DNA from: Collinsella sp944321445
GTDB lineage: Bacteria > Actinomycetota > Coriobacteriia > Coriobacteriales > Coriobacteriaceae
Assembly: GCF_030371825.1 (NCBI RefSeq)
Contig: NZ_JAUDDM010000005.1
Length of the DNA: 64,000 nucleotides
Direction: 5' to 3' (one strand)
The position numbers and the translations under genes were made by a program. The notes below the pieces were generated by a model, which saw nothing but the letters and a program-made list of their open reading frames with translations, ran no database searches and was not told the DNA's origin. Every line of letters begins with the position of its first letter. The stretch's first letter is position 1. Of this stretch, positions 24,731 to 34,146 are shown piece by piece.

Positions 24731-25942
24731 ATGAAAGAGGTTTCGAGGCGCAACTTCCTCAAGCTCAGCGCGGCGACCGCTGGTCTCGGTCTGACCGCTG
24801 GCGCGCTTGCGGGCTGCGATGACGGCGGTGCCGGCGGTTCCGGTTCCGGCGGCGGCTCCGGCGAGAAGATTAAGATCGGCGTCTCCATCTGGAGCTCCAC
24901 GGACGCTCTGGGCTCCCTGTCCAAGAACATTCTGGACAAGGCCGCCGGCATCCTCGGCATCGAGCTGTCCTACGTCGACCAGGGTCACGTCTCCGAGCAG
25001 GTCACCGCTTCCATCGAGACCCTCTGCGCCGCTGGCTGCCAGGGCATCGTCGTCTGCAACTCCGCTGACTCCGAGATGCAGGCCGCTATCTCCACCTGCG
25101 ACCAGAACATGGTCTATCTGGCTCAGTTCTATCGCATCATCAGCGAGGAGAACAGCCCCGAGGTCTACGCCACCGCTCAGAACTCCCAGTACTACGTCGG
25201 CGCCGTCCACGAGGACGAGGTCGGCAACGGCGAGAAGCTCATCGAGCTCCTCACCATGGACAACCCCGATGCCTTCGAGGGCATCCAGAAGGGCGCTCGC
25301 AACATCTGCCTCGAGGCTTGGACCGTCGGTGACGCCACCTTCCAGCAGCGCTGGATCGGCTACCAGAACGGCGTCGACAAGTGGAACAAGGAGCACGCTG
25401 ACGATCCGGTGACCATGACCGAGCCGGTTTACGCCAACACCTCCTCCTCCGAGGGCGCTAAGGTCACGCAGCAGTTCGTGAACAACAACCCCGACATGGA
25501 CGCCCTGATCGTCGCCGGCGGCGGCGGCGACCCGCTGGTCGGCTCCATCGGCCAGCTCGCCAACATGGGCCTCACCGGCACCATCCGCGTTGCCTCCACC
25601 GACTTCCTTGAGGACCTCAAGGAGCAGCTCGAGACCGGTGGTATGTACTGCGAGTCCGGCGGTCACTTCTGCGACCCGCTGTACGCGCTGCTGCTCGTCT
25701 ACAACGCCATCCGCGGCAAGGAGGACTACGTCCCCGTCCAGGGCGAGTTCGGCAAGGACATCCAGTTCCCGTACGTCTTCGTGTCCTCCGTGGCCGAGTA
25801 CGAGAACTACGAGAAGTACTTCGTCGACGACGATCCGTACAACGACGACGAGATCAAGGAGCTCGCTGACATGAGCTACGACGACCTCAACGCCGCCGCC
25901 ACTTCGCTGTCCATCGAGGACGTTATGGAGCGTCACGGCTAA
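24731..25942 (+). CDS. Sugar ABC transporter substrate-binding lipoprotein (arabinose operon)
   Basis: The 403-residue protein has a twin-arginine-type signal (SRRNFLKLSA at 5-14) that also ends in a lipobox, GALAGC with Cys29, so it may be exported folded by Tat and then lipidated. The mature part is a type I periplasmic-binding protein like those for ribose, galactose or arabinose. It is the first gene of an importer operon followed by araA, a kinase and araD, so L-arabinose is the likely ligand. AAGGGG precedes the ATG. Codon choice is strongly biased, as for a highly expressed gene. A hairpin follows the stop. Confidence 0.87.
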   Translation: MKEVSRRNFLKLSAATAGLGLTAGALAGCDDGGAGGSGSGGGSGEKIKIGVSIWSSTDALGSLSKNILDKAAGILGIELSYVDQGHVSEQVTASIETLCAAGCQGIVVCNSADSEMQAAISTCDQNMVYLAQFYRIISEENSPEVYATAQNSQYYVGAVHEDEVGNGEKLIELLTMDNPDAFEGIQKGARNICLEAWTVGDATFQQRWIGYQNGVDKWNKEHADDPVTMTEPVYANTSSSEGAKVTQQFVNNNPDMDALIVAGGGGDPLVGSIGQLANMGLTGTIRVASTDFLEDLKEQLETGGMYCESGGHFCDPLYALLLVYNAIRGKEDYVPVQGEFGKDIQFPYVFVSSVAEYENYEKYFVDDDPYNDDEIKELADMSYDDLNAAATSLSIEDVMERHG

Positions 25943-25965
25943 TAGCACACCGTGCCATCTTCCTG

Positions 25966-26007
25966 AAGCGGGGGGTAAGTTCCCTTTCCGGAGCTTGCCC
26001 TCCGCTT
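25966..26007 (+). promoter_or_regulatory. Intercistronic hairpin after the binding-protein gene
   Basis: AAGCGGGGGGTAAG (25966-25979) pairs with CTTGCCCTCCGCTT (25994-26007), allowing two G-U type pairs. A stem here between binding-protein and permease genes would protect the upstream mRNA and raise binding-protein output, as seen in other importers. No T run. Confidence 0.6.
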
Positions 26008-26041
26008 TCACGCTAGCCATCACCATTGGAAGGAGAGGTGT

Positions 26042-26989
26042 ATGGACGCAATCAAAAAGCTTCAGCAAAGCCAGTGGTTTGGCGTGGGCTTCCTCGTCAT
26101 CCTCACGGTCATTTGCTGGGCGATCTTCAAGGTGCTGCGCCCCGAGACGTTTGGCTCGCCTACCCAGATCATGACGTATCTTCAGAGCGCGCTCATCTAC
26201 GCCGTCGGCGGCTGCGGCATGTACTTCATCGTCACGCAGGGCCTGTGGGACTTCTCCATCGGCTCCGTGCTCGTGCTTTCCTGCCTGCTTTCGATCGGCT
26301 TCAGCCAGATGTTCGGCGTCGTGGGCCTCGTCGCCGCCCCGATCATCTGCGGTATTCTGCTGGGCTTCTTCAACGGCCTCGCCTACACGGTCCTGCGCAT
26401 TCCGTCGCTGATCGTCACCACGGGCCTGTCGCTCATCTATGAGAGCTTCAGCGTGTTCGCCTCCAACTGGGCCGGCACCCGTCTGGACGCTGACTACAAC
26501 ATGTTCGGCTCCTATCCGTACAACGTGATCCTCGCGCTCATCGCGTTCCTGCTGTGCGGCTTCATCCTGAAGTACACCAAGGTCGGTACCTACATCAACG
26601 CTATCGGCACCAACGAGCTCACCGCTAAGAACATGGGCGTGGACGTCGACAAGTACAAGTTCATCGCGTTCGTCCTGTGCTCGGGCTTCGTGGGCGTCAT
26701 GGCCGTCCTCTACATCGGCTACGGCACCGCTCAGACCCCGATGACCAACATGCTTTCCCAGTCCCTGAACTTCACCCCGCTCATGGGCGCGTTCTTCGGC
26801 CTGGCCTTCAAGAAGTATGGTCATCCCGTCGTCGCCATCGTCATCGGCGAGCTCATCATCTCCATGATGTTCGCCGGCTTCGTGGCGCTCGGCATGCCCA
26901 CGACCATCAACAACGTCGTCACCGGCGCCACGCTGCTGATCGTCGTTACCCTGACCGTCAAGCGCGTCAAGGGCGCTGTCGTAAAGTAA
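26042..26989 (+). CDS. Sugar ABC transporter permease 1
   Basis: The 315-residue protein is very hydrophobic with eight to ten membrane helices and belongs to the RbsC/XylH-type permease family (BPD_transp_2), with the EAA-like loop around YINAIGTNELTAKNMGVDVDKYK. It forms the channel with the second permease at 28522, so the importer is probably a heterodimer. GGAAGGAGAGG precedes the ATG. It is between the binding protein and the ATPase in the operon. Confidence 0.87.
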   Translation: MDAIKKLQQSQWFGVGFLVILTVICWAIFKVLRPETFGSPTQIMTYLQSALIYAVGGCGMYFIVTQGLWDFSIGSVLVLSCLLSIGFSQMFGVVGLVAAPIICGILLGFFNGLAYTVLRIPSLIVTTGLSLIYESFSVFASNWAGTRLDADYNMFGSYPYNVILALIAFLLCGFILKYTKVGTYINAIGTNELTAKNMGVDVDKYKFIAFVLCSGFVGVMAVLYIGYGTAQTPMTNMLSQSLNFTPLMGAFFGLAFKKYGHPVVAIVIGELIISMMFAGFVALGMPTTINNVVTGATLLIVVTLTVKRVKGAVVK

Positions 26990-27005
26990 AGGAGGGATAC
27001 GCACC

Positions 27006-28508
27006 ATGTCAGACAAACTGTTGCTTCACGCTGAGAAGATCGACAAGAAGTTCGGCCCCACGCACGCTGTCAAAGAGGTGTCCCTCGACTTCTACGCTGG
27101 TGAGATTCACGCCCTGATCGGCGAGAACGGCTCCGGCAAGTCCACGTTCACCAACATGCTCACGGGCATCCTGCCCATCGGCAGCGGTACCTTCACCCTC
27201 GACGGCGAGCAGATCGCCCCGAAGAACCAGGTCGACGGCAACCACCACGGCGTGGCCGTCATCGTCCAGGAGCTCGGCACCCTGAACGGCCTAACCGTGG
27301 CCGAGAACCTCTTCCTCGGCGACGAGGGCCGCTTCATGAAGCACGGCATCAAGAACACCGCCGCCATGAACAAGAAGGCCCAGGAGCTGCTCGACGGCTT
27401 CGGCCTCGAGAAGGTCCGCGCCACCGCGCCCATCGAGAACTACAACTTCGAGGAGCGCAAGATCATCGAGATCCTGAAGTCCACGTGGTTCGACCCCAAG
27501 ATCCTGGTCGTCGACGAGACCACGACCGCCCTTTCGCAGGACGGCCGCGACAAGCTCTTCGAGGTCATGCGCGACGTGCGCGCCAAGGGTCACTGCGTGA
27601 TCTTCATCAGCCACGACATGGCTGAGGTCCTGAGCATGTCCGACCGCATCTCCATCCTGCGCGACGGTGACTTCATCACCACCATCAACGCCAGCGATGT
27701 CGACGAGGACAAGCTGAAGACCCTCATGGTCGGCCGTGAGATGGGCGATAACTACTATCGTACCGACTACCCCAACTACGCGACCGAGCCGCAGGGCGAG
27801 ATCGCCATCATGATGCAGAACGTCTCCGTCCCCGGTTCGCTGAACGACGTGTCGCTCGAGCTCCACAAGGGCGAGATCCTGGGCATCGGCGGCCTGTCCG
27901 AGTGCGGTATGCACGAGGTCGGCAAGGCCATGTTCGGCGCGTCCTACGACCGCACCGGCACGGTTCAGCTGGGCGACGGCACGCCGATCGACAGCATCAA
28001 CACCGCCATCAGCAACTCCATCGCCTACGCCTCCAAGGACCGCGACAACGAGTCGCTGCTCATCAACGACACCATCCAGGACAATATCACGCTGCCCTCG
28101 ATGCGCGACATGGGCTTCATCCTGAAGCAGAAGGACCTCAAGGCGTTCGCCAAGAAGTACGCGGACATCATGTCCACCAAGATGGTCGGCGTCGAACAGT
28201 ACGTCTCGGCGCTGTCCGGCGGTAACAAGCAGAAGGTCGTTCTGGCCCGCTGGCTGGGCAAGCAGTCCGACATCCTGCTGCTCGACTCCCCGACCCGTGG
28301 TATCGACATCGGCGTCAAGGCCGACATCTACCAGCTGCTGGCCGAGATGCGCAACCAGGACAAGGCGATTCTCATCATCTCCGAGGAGATCATGGAGCTC
28401 ATCGGTATGTGCGACCGCATTCTGGTCATGAAGGACGGCAAGATCAACGGGCAGCTCTTCCGCAGCCCCGAGCTTACCGAGCAAGACATCATCGCGAAGA
28501 TGATTTAA
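27006..28508 (+). CDS. Sugar ABC transporter ATP-binding protein (RbsA/MglA type, two domains)
   Basis: The 500-residue protein holds two fused ATPase domains. The first has Walker A GENGSGKST (39-47). The second, from about 265, lacks a normal Walker A (GIGGLSECGMHEVGKAMFG) but has a good signature (LSGGNKQKVVLARWL) and Walker B-like ILLLDSPTRGID. A degenerate second site is normal for the family. The first domain signature (ENYNFEERKIIEILKS) is also degenerate and its Walker B is ILVVDETTTALS. It drives both permeases. AGGAGG lies before the ATG at 27006, 16 bases after the first permease. Confidence 0.88.
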   Translation: MSDKLLLHAEKIDKKFGPTHAVKEVSLDFYAGEIHALIGENGSGKSTFTNMLTGILPIGSGTFTLDGEQIAPKNQVDGNHHGVAVIVQELGTLNGLTVAENLFLGDEGRFMKHGIKNTAAMNKKAQELLDGFGLEKVRATAPIENYNFEERKIIEILKSTWFDPKILVVDETTTALSQDGRDKLFEVMRDVRAKGHCVIFISHDMAEVLSMSDRISILRDGDFITTINASDVDEDKLKTLMVGREMGDNYYRTDYPNYATEPQGEIAIMMQNVSVPGSLNDVSLELHKGEILGIGGLSECGMHEVGKAMFGASYDRTGTVQLGDGTPIDSINTAISNSIAYASKDRDNESLLINDTIQDNITLPSMRDMGFILKQKDLKAFAKKYADIMSTKMVGVEQYVSALSGGNKQKVVLARWLGKQSDILLLDSPTRGIDIGVKADIYQLLAEMRNQDKAILIISEEIMELIGMCDRILVMKDGKINGQLFRSPELTEQDIIAKMI

Positions 28509-28521
28509 GGAGGCGAAACAG

Positions 28522-29493
28522 ATGGCTTCTACCAATACCAAGGCTGTTGCCGAGACCCAGGAGAAGAAGTTCGACTGGCATCAGATCAAGAGCCTCCTGC
28601 CTATCATCAGTTTCGTTGCGATTGTGGCGATCTTCGCCATTCTGACCCGTGGCGCGCTGATCACCCCGCGCAACATCACGCTGATCATCTCCGGCGGCTT
28701 CACCCTCATGATCGCCACCGTGGGCGTGTACATGATCATGTCCATGGGCTGCCTGGACTTCTCCCAGGGTTCCATGATGGGTCTGTCCTGCGCCGTGGTC
28801 TGCTTCCTGTCGCAGTACAATCCGATTCTCGCCATCGTCGGCGGCATGGCCACCGGTGCCCTGATCGGCCTCATCAACGCGATCTTCCACGTTAAGGGCC
28901 AGGTCCAGTCGTTCGTGGTCACGATGTGCATGATGTTCCTGCTTCGCGGCGTCATCGCCTACATCACCACCGCGAGCCCGGTGTACGCTGCCAGCTACCT
29001 GACGGCGCTCGCCACCAACACGCCGCTGCTCATCGGCATCGTCATCGCGGTGCTCGTCATCGCCTACCTGGTGCTGCATTTCACCGCCCTGGGCTCCAAC
29101 CTCAAGGCCATCGGCGCTTCCGAGACCGGTGCCCGCTTCGCCGGCATCAACGTCCAGCGCACCAAGATCATCATCTACGTCGTCGCTGGCGCCATCACCG
29201 GCTTTGCCGCGCTCATCAACGCCATCCGCATCGGTTCGGTCACGTCGCAGGCCGGTAACATGCTCGAGACCCAGATCCTCATCGCTCTGGTCCTCGGCGG
29301 CATGCCCATCAACGGCGGCGCCCGCTCCCGCTTCTCCAGCGTGGTCACCGGCGTCCTGTCCTACCTCGTGCTCCAGCGCGGCCTGGTCATGCTTGGCTTC
29401 ACCACCGAGATCCAGCAGCTGATCCTCGGCATCGTGTTCGTCATCATGGTCGCCGTCTTCTCCGAGCGCGCGGCTAACCAAGTCATCAAATAG
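28522..29493 (+). CDS. Sugar ABC transporter permease 2
   Basis: The 323-residue RbsC-type permease has about eight to ten helices and the loop LKAIGASETGARFAGINVQRTK, matching that of the first permease. The N-terminal 25 residues are charged and cytoplasmic. GGAGGCG precedes the ATG, 13 bases after the ATPase stop. Its pairing with the first permease suggests a heterodimeric channel. A terminator-like hairpin follows before araA. Confidence 0.87.
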   Translation: MASTNTKAVAETQEKKFDWHQIKSLLPIISFVAIVAIFAILTRGALITPRNITLIISGGFTLMIATVGVYMIMSMGCLDFSQGSMMGLSCAVVCFLSQYNPILAIVGGMATGALIGLINAIFHVKGQVQSFVVTMCMMFLLRGVIAYITTASPVYAASYLTALATNTPLLIGIVIAVLVIAYLVLHFTALGSNLKAIGASETGARFAGINVQRTKIIIYVVAGAITGFAALINAIRIGSVTSQAGNMLETQILIALVLGGMPINGGARSRFSSVVTGVLSYLVLQRGLVMLGFTTEIQQLILGIVFVIMVAVFSERAANQVIK

Positions 29494-29500
29494 CGTCGCT

Positions 29501-29528
29501 GCGGGAGCCGGGCTCATCCGGCTCCCGC
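29501..29528 (+). promoter_or_regulatory. Hairpin between importer and araA
   Basis: GCGGGAGCCGG (29501-29511) pairs perfectly with CCGGCTCCCGC (29518-29528). With only TTCTC after it, it may act as a partial terminator that sets the ratio of importer to enzyme mRNA. Confidence 0.65.
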
Positions 29529-29606
29529 TTCTCGCGCCGCCTGCGGAGGCACAGGTTGCCGCCGCACCCTTTCCTGCACATCTCTAGAGCAAGGAGAACC
29601 AAGACT

Positions 29607-31103
29607 ATGCTCGAGATCAAGAAGTACAAGTTCTATTTCTGCCCCTGCACCCAGGACCTGTACGGTGACGAGGTTCTGCAGCACGTCGCCGAGCACTCCG
29701 CTGAGGTTGTCGCTGCGCTGAACGCCAGCCCGCTCATTCCCTTCGAGGTTGTGCTCAAGCCCAACCTGCTGACCGCCGATGTCATCCAGGCCACCTTCAA
29801 CGAGGCCAACATGGACCCCGAGTGCGCCGGCATCATCACCTGGGCCCACACCTTCTCGCCCTCCAAGAACTACATCGCGGGCCTGCGCGACCTCCGCAAG
29901 CCGCTGTGCCAGTTCGCGACGCAGTACAACGAGGAGATCCCGTACGACACCATCGACATGGACTTCATGAACGAGAATCAGGCAGCCCATGGCGAGCGTG
30001 AGTTCGGCCACATCTTCGCTCGTATGCGCTGGGACCACAAGGTCGTCTTCGGCTACTGGAAGGACGAGGCCGCCCTGGCCGAGCTCGGCCAGTGGCAGCG
30101 CGTCGCGGTCGGCATCAACGAGAGCCGCAACATCCGCGTGTGCCGCTTCGCCGACACCATGCGCAACGTTGCCGTGACCGACGGCGACAAGATCGAGGCC
30201 CAGCAGGTCTTCGGCTGGACTGTCGACGCCTGGCCCATCAACGACCTGGTGCCCTATGTGGACGCCGTCACGCCCGACGAGATCAAGGCGCTCACCGACG
30301 AGTACTACGACACCTACGAGCTCGTGCTCGACGGCCGTGACCCGGAGGAGTTCCGCCGTCACGTCGAGGTCCAGGCTGCGCAGGAGATCGGCATCGAGCG
30401 CTTCCTGGTCGACCACAACTACAACGCCTTCTCCGATCACTTCGGTGATCTGGGCGGCCTGAAGCAGCTCCCCAGCCTGGCCATCCAGCGCCTCATGCAG
30501 AAGGGCTACGGCTTCGGTCCCGAGGGCGACTGGAAGACCCCGGCTATGGTTCGCCTCATGAAGGTCATGACCGCCGGCGACCCCAACGCCAAGGGTTCCG
30601 CGCTCATGGAGGACTACACCTACAACCTGGTCCCGGGCAAGGAAGGCATCCTCGAGTCCCACATGGCCGAGGTCGATCCGTCCGTGGCCGAGGGCCCCAT
30701 CGCCATTCGCGCCACGCCGCTGTCCATGGGCGACCGCGAGGATCCGGCGCGCCTGATCTTCACCGCCAAGACCGGCCCGGCTATCGCCACCTCCCTCATC
30801 GACCTGGGCAACCGCTTCCGCCTGATCATCCAGGACGTCGACTGCAAGAAGGTCGAGAAGCCCATGCCGATGCTCCCCACCGGCACCGTGTTCTGGACCC
30901 CGCGCCCCAACCTCAAGGTTGGCACCGAGGCCTGGATCTACGCGGGCGGCGCGCACCACACCGCGTTCTCCTATGACCTCACCGCCGATCAGATGATCGA
31001 CTGGGCCGATGCCATGGGTATCGAGAGCGTGGTCATCGACGCCAACACCAACATCCGCGACTTCAAGCGCGACCTGAAGCTCGGCGAGGTGTACTACCGC
31101 TAA
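29607..31103 (+). CDS. araA: L-arabinose isomerase AraA
   Basis: The 498-residue protein carries AraA landmarks: WAHTFSPSKNYIAGL near 84-98, QYNEEIPYDTIDMDFMN near 112-128, AAHGEREFGHIFARMR near 131-146, and a C-terminal GGAHHTAFSYDLTADQ that includes the metal-binding histidine region. The length matches the family (about 500). It converts L-arabinose to L-ribulose in the cytoplasm with Mn2+. AAGGAG at 29591-29596 supports the ATG at 29607. The next genes supply the kinase and epimerase of the same route. Confidence 0.93.
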   Translation: MLEIKKYKFYFCPCTQDLYGDEVLQHVAEHSAEVVAALNASPLIPFEVVLKPNLLTADVIQATFNEANMDPECAGIITWAHTFSPSKNYIAGLRDLRKPLCQFATQYNEEIPYDTIDMDFMNENQAAHGEREFGHIFARMRWDHKVVFGYWKDEAALAELGQWQRVAVGINESRNIRVCRFADTMRNVAVTDGDKIEAQQVFGWTVDAWPINDLVPYVDAVTPDEIKALTDEYYDTYELVLDGRDPEEFRRHVEVQAAQEIGIERFLVDHNYNAFSDHFGDLGGLKQLPSLAIQRLMQKGYGFGPEGDWKTPAMVRLMKVMTAGDPNAKGSALMEDYTYNLVPGKEGILESHMAEVDPSVAEGPIAIRATPLSMGDREDPARLIFTAKTGPAIATSLIDLGNRFRLIIQDVDCKKVEKPMPMLPTGTVFWTPRPNLKVGTEAWIYAGGAHHTAFSYDLTADQMIDWADAMGIESVVIDANTNIRDFKRDLKLGEVYYR

Positions 31104-31112
31104 TGCGCGATA

Positions 31113-31145
31113 GTGGGAAAATAGGGACAGGCACTTTTTTCCCAC
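31113..31145. repeat. GGGGACAGGCAC-family unit after araA
   Basis: GTGGGAAAATAGGGACAGGC then ACTTTTTTCCCAC, whose ends pair as GTGGGAAAA with TTTTCCCAC. This is one unit of the palindrome at 19075. Confidence 0.8.
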
Positions 31146-31173
31146 TTGCCCCCGTTTGAAGCTCTGCAAGATT

Positions 31174-31204
31174 CGGCCGCGTCCCGCCCCGTCGGGCGCG
31201 GCCG
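31174..31204 (+). promoter_or_regulatory. Hairpin before the kinase gene
   Basis: CGGCCGCG (31174-31181) pairs with CGCGGCCG (31197-31204), with CCCG/CGGG inside, followed by TTTCC. It lies 26 bases before the kinase start and may attenuate transcription. Confidence 0.55.
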
Positions 31205-31230
31205 TTTCCATGATGAGGAGAGTAAAACTT

Positions 31231-32838
31231 ATGGCCATGACTAAAGAACAGATCGTTGCCGACATCGAATCCGGTGCGACCGCGCTGGGCATCGAGTACG
31301 GCTCGACCCGCATCAAGGCAGTGCTCGTGGCATCTGACAACGAGCCCATCGCCATCGGTGCGTTCGACTGGGAGAACTCCCTGGTCGACGGCTACTGGAC
31401 CTACAGCGAGGACGAGATCTTCGCCGGTCTCGCCGCGGCTTATGCCGCGTGCAAGGCCGATGTGGCCGAGAAGTACGGCGTGACGCTCACCAAGATCGGC
31501 GCGCTGGGCATCTCCGCCATGATGCACGGCTACCTGCCGTTCGACGCCGAGGGCAACCTGCTGGTGCCGTTCCGCACCTGGCGCAACACCACCACGACCC
31601 AGGCCGCCCACGAGCTGTCCGAGCTCTTCGCGTTCCACACCCCGGAGCGCTGGAGCGTCTCCCACATCTACCAGGCCGTTCTCGGCGGCGAGGAGCATGT
31701 GGACAAGATCGACTTCTTCACCACGCTCGCCGGCTTTGCGCACTGGCGCCTCACGGGTGAGAAGGTGCTCTCCATCGGCGATGCGTCCGGCATGTTCCCC
31801 ATCGACTCCACCACGCACGATTACGACGCCGCCATGCTCGCTAAGTTCGACGAACTCGTGGCATCCAAGGGCGTTGCCTGGAAGGTCGAGGACCTGCTGC
31901 CCAAGATCATGGTCGCGGGCGAGTGCGCCGGCCACCTGACCGCCGAGGGCGCCAAGCTGCTCGACGTCGACGGCGACCTGGAGCCCGGTTGCCCCGTCTG
32001 CCCGCCCGAGGGCGACGCCGGCACCGGCATGATCGCCACCAACTCCATCGCGCCGCGCACCGGCAACGTGTCCGCCGGCACCTCGGTGTTCTCGGGGATC
32101 GTGCTCGAGCACGCGCTCAAGGACGCCACGATCCCCGAGATCGACCTCGTGACCACCCCGGTGGGCGACCCCGTCGCCATGGTGCACTGCAACAACTGCA
32201 CCTCCGACATCAACGGCTGGGTCAACCTGCTGTGCGACTTCGCGTCGCTCATGGGCGCCGACGTGAACAAGGGCGACGCCTTCGTGAAGCTCTTCAACGC
32301 TGCGCTCGACGGCGACAAGGACGCGGGCGGCCTCGTGTCCATCCCGTTCATCTCCGGCGAAACCGTCATGGGCGTCCAGACCGGCTACCCGATGGTCCTG
32401 CGCGGCCAGAACTCCAAGTTCAGCATCGCCAACTTCATGCGCATGAACATCATGGCCGCCTTCGGCGCGCTGGCCGCTGGCAACGAGGCGCTGCGCGCTG
32501 AGGACGTCAAGATCGACAAGCTCTACGGCCACGGCGGCATCTTCAAGACACCGAAGGTCGCCCAGAGCCTGCTTGCCGCGGCGCTCGAGGCCCCGGTGAC
32601 CGTCATGGCCACCGCCGGCGAGGGTGGCGCGTGGGGCCAGGCCGTCGCCGCTGCCTACATGGCGTGGCACGAGGACGGCGAGAGCCTTGCCGACTACCTC
32701 AACAACAAGGTGTTCGCCGACATGGAGGGCACGACGCTCGAGCCCGACCCGGCTGATGTTGAGGGCTATCGTGCGTTCCTCGCCACCTTCAAGAAGGCCA
32801 ACGAGGCCGAGAAGGCTGCCGAGAAGGCCTTCGCGTAA
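31231..32838 (+). CDS. araB: FGGY-family kinase, probable L-ribulokinase
   Basis: The 535-residue protein has the FGGY phosphate-1 motif near its start (ALGIEYGSTRIKAVLV), KIGALGISAMMHGYLPFDAEG near 90-110, and the adenosine/phosphate-2 part with GNVSAGTSVFSGIV near 277-290 and a C-terminal GHGGIFKTPKVAQ. By position between araA and araD it should phosphorylate L-ribulose. It is not a close match to the E. coli AraB lineage that I can see, so xylulokinase-like ancestry is possible. GAGGAG at 31214-31219 supports the ATG at 31231. Confidence 0.85.
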   Translation: MAMTKEQIVADIESGATALGIEYGSTRIKAVLVASDNEPIAIGAFDWENSLVDGYWTYSEDEIFAGLAAAYAACKADVAEKYGVTLTKIGALGISAMMHGYLPFDAEGNLLVPFRTWRNTTTTQAAHELSELFAFHTPERWSVSHIYQAVLGGEEHVDKIDFFTTLAGFAHWRLTGEKVLSIGDASGMFPIDSTTHDYDAAMLAKFDELVASKGVAWKVEDLLPKIMVAGECAGHLTAEGAKLLDVDGDLEPGCPVCPPEGDAGTGMIATNSIAPRTGNVSAGTSVFSGIVLEHALKDATIPEIDLVTTPVGDPVAMVHCNNCTSDINGWVNLLCDFASLMGADVNKGDAFVKLFNAALDGDKDAGGLVSIPFISGETVMGVQTGYPMVLRGQNSKFSIANFMRMNIMAAFGALAAGNEALRAEDVKIDKLYGHGGIFKTPKVAQSLLAAALEAPVTVMATAGEGGAWGQAVAAAYMAWHEDGESLADYLNNKVFADMEGTTLEPDPADVEGYRAFLATFKKANEAEKAAEKAFA

Positions 32839-32962
32839 ACGCGCCATTACCCCTTCCGCGGCCGCCGGGCGCTCCGTACTAGACTCCCTGGCTCGGCGGC
32901 CGCCTCGCTATCCGACAAGATGGTGACAGGTGTAAATCTGTCGTCAGAAAGGATTTCCGCTC

Positions 32963-33673
32963 ATGATGCTGAAAGAGCTTCGCGAGAAGGTTTACGAGGC
33001 GAATATGGATCTCCCCAAGCACGGGCTGGTCGTGTTTACCTGGGGCAATGCCTCTGAGTTCGACCGCGAGAGCGGCCTGTTCGTCATCAAGCCCTCCGGC
33101 GTGGACTACGACGAGCTCAGCCCTGAGAACATGGTCGTCTGCGACCTCGAGGGCAAGGTCGTCGAGGGAGATCTCAACCCGTCCTCCGACACCGCGACTC
33201 ATGCCTACCTGTACCAGAAGTGGGGCGACAAGATCGGCGGCGTGGTGCACACGCACTCCGCGTGGGCTGTGTCCTGGGCGCAGGCCGGCCGCGACGTGCC
33301 CGCTTATGGCACCACCCATGCCGACTACTTCTATGGTCCCATTCCCTGCATGCGCGGTCTTACCGAGGCCGAGATCGAGGAAGCCTACGAGCTCAACACC
33401 GGCAAGGTGATTTACGAGGGCTTCACCGAGCGCGACATCGATCCGGTCGCCGTGCCCGCGGTGCTCGTGCGCAACCACGGCCCCTTCAGCTGGGGCAAGG
33501 ACGCCGCGCAGGCCGTGTACCACGCTGTCGTCCTCGACGAGGTGTGCAAGATGGCCGCCCGCACCGAGATGCTGCAGGCAGGCGTTGGCCCCGCTCCGCA
33601 GTACCTGCAGGACAAGCACTACATGCGCAAGCACGGCCCCAACGCCTACTACGGCCAGGGCGGCGCCCACTAG
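32963..33673 (+). CDS. araD: L-ribulose-5-phosphate 4-epimerase AraD
   Basis: The 236-residue class II aldolase-fold enzyme has GLVVFTWGNASEFDRESG near 23-40, KPSGVDYDEL, the zinc pair HTHS near 95-98 and the RNHGPFSWG loop with the third histidine near 173. The length matches AraD. It makes D-xylulose 5-phosphate, closing the arabinose pathway. GAAAGGA precedes the ATG. The 124-base gap after the kinase shows no terminator, so it belongs to the operon. Confidence 0.93.
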   Translation: MMLKELREKVYEANMDLPKHGLVVFTWGNASEFDRESGLFVIKPSGVDYDELSPENMVVCDLEGKVVEGDLNPSSDTATHAYLYQKWGDKIGGVVHTHSAWAVSWAQAGRDVPAYGTTHADYFYGPIPCMRGLTEAEIEEAYELNTGKVIYEGFTERDIDPVAVPAVLVRNHGPFSWGKDAAQAVYHAVVLDEVCKMAARTEMLQAGVGPAPQYLQDKHYMRKHGPNAYYGQGGAH

Positions 33674-33704
33674 TGAAAGTTAGGGGACAGGCCCCAAACT
33701 TTCA
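33674..33704 (+). terminator. Stem-loop directly after araD, GGGGACAGG type
   Basis: TGAAAGTT-A-GGGG pairs with CCCC-A-AACTTTCA around ACAGG. It begins right after the araD stop codon and contains the GGGGACAGG core seen elsewhere. It may be a terminator, repeat copy or both. Confidence 0.6.
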
Positions 33705-33817
33705 TCGATAGCTTTTGACGCCCCGTCTCGCTTGTATTGCGAGGCGAGGCGTGTCTGTGTGCAAATTCGTGGCACGTCCTCAAACTTTCAGGCCGTAGCG
33801 TTTCTCATGCGCTCTCC

Positions 33818-33846
33818 GAACCCCGCATCGCGCGGGGTTCTTTTTT
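33818..33846 (+). terminator. Rho-independent terminator of the arabinose operon
   Basis: GAACCCCGC (33818-33826) pairs with GCGGGGTTC (33832-33840), then a run of six or seven T. It lies 145 bases after araD. Confidence 0.85.
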
Positions 33847-33889
33847 CGCTGCAAAGGCAGATAATCGGCTAGTGTATAAATCTTCCTCA

Positions 33890-34091
33890 TCAACTGGGAT
33901 TATGTTGAGTACAATGCATAAAAATCCGCCCAGAGTGAGCCGCTCCAGTTCACCGAATCCGTTCGGGACGAAATTTCGGTCTCTTTTCGCCGTACGGGAA
34001 ATGCCTCCCGACAACGCCGCAGGATTCAACTGGGATTTTCTCGGCGGGTATTCAGCCTATGGGCGGAAGTGGCCCAAATTTCGTCCCGAAC
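33890..34091. repeat. Compound repeat region, including a 16-bp perfect inverted repeat
   Basis: GTTCGGGACGAAATTT (33961-33976) has an exact reverse complement at 34076-34091. TCCGCCCA (33925-33932) mirrors TGGGCGGA (34060-34067), and TCAACTGGGATT is a direct repeat at 33890-33901 and 34026-34037. Total size resembles the other paired elements. No gene is visible in 33847-34146. Confidence 0.75.
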
Positions 34092-34146
34092 TTTGCGTTT
34101 TCGCTATACATCATCCATTTGGTGTGCGCGGGAGCGCTCCGATTGG

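Noticed and set aside
24677..27016. A 779-codon minus-strand frame over the sugar importer genes
   Set aside because: The plus-strand genes have clear domains; the antisense frame has none and no start signal.
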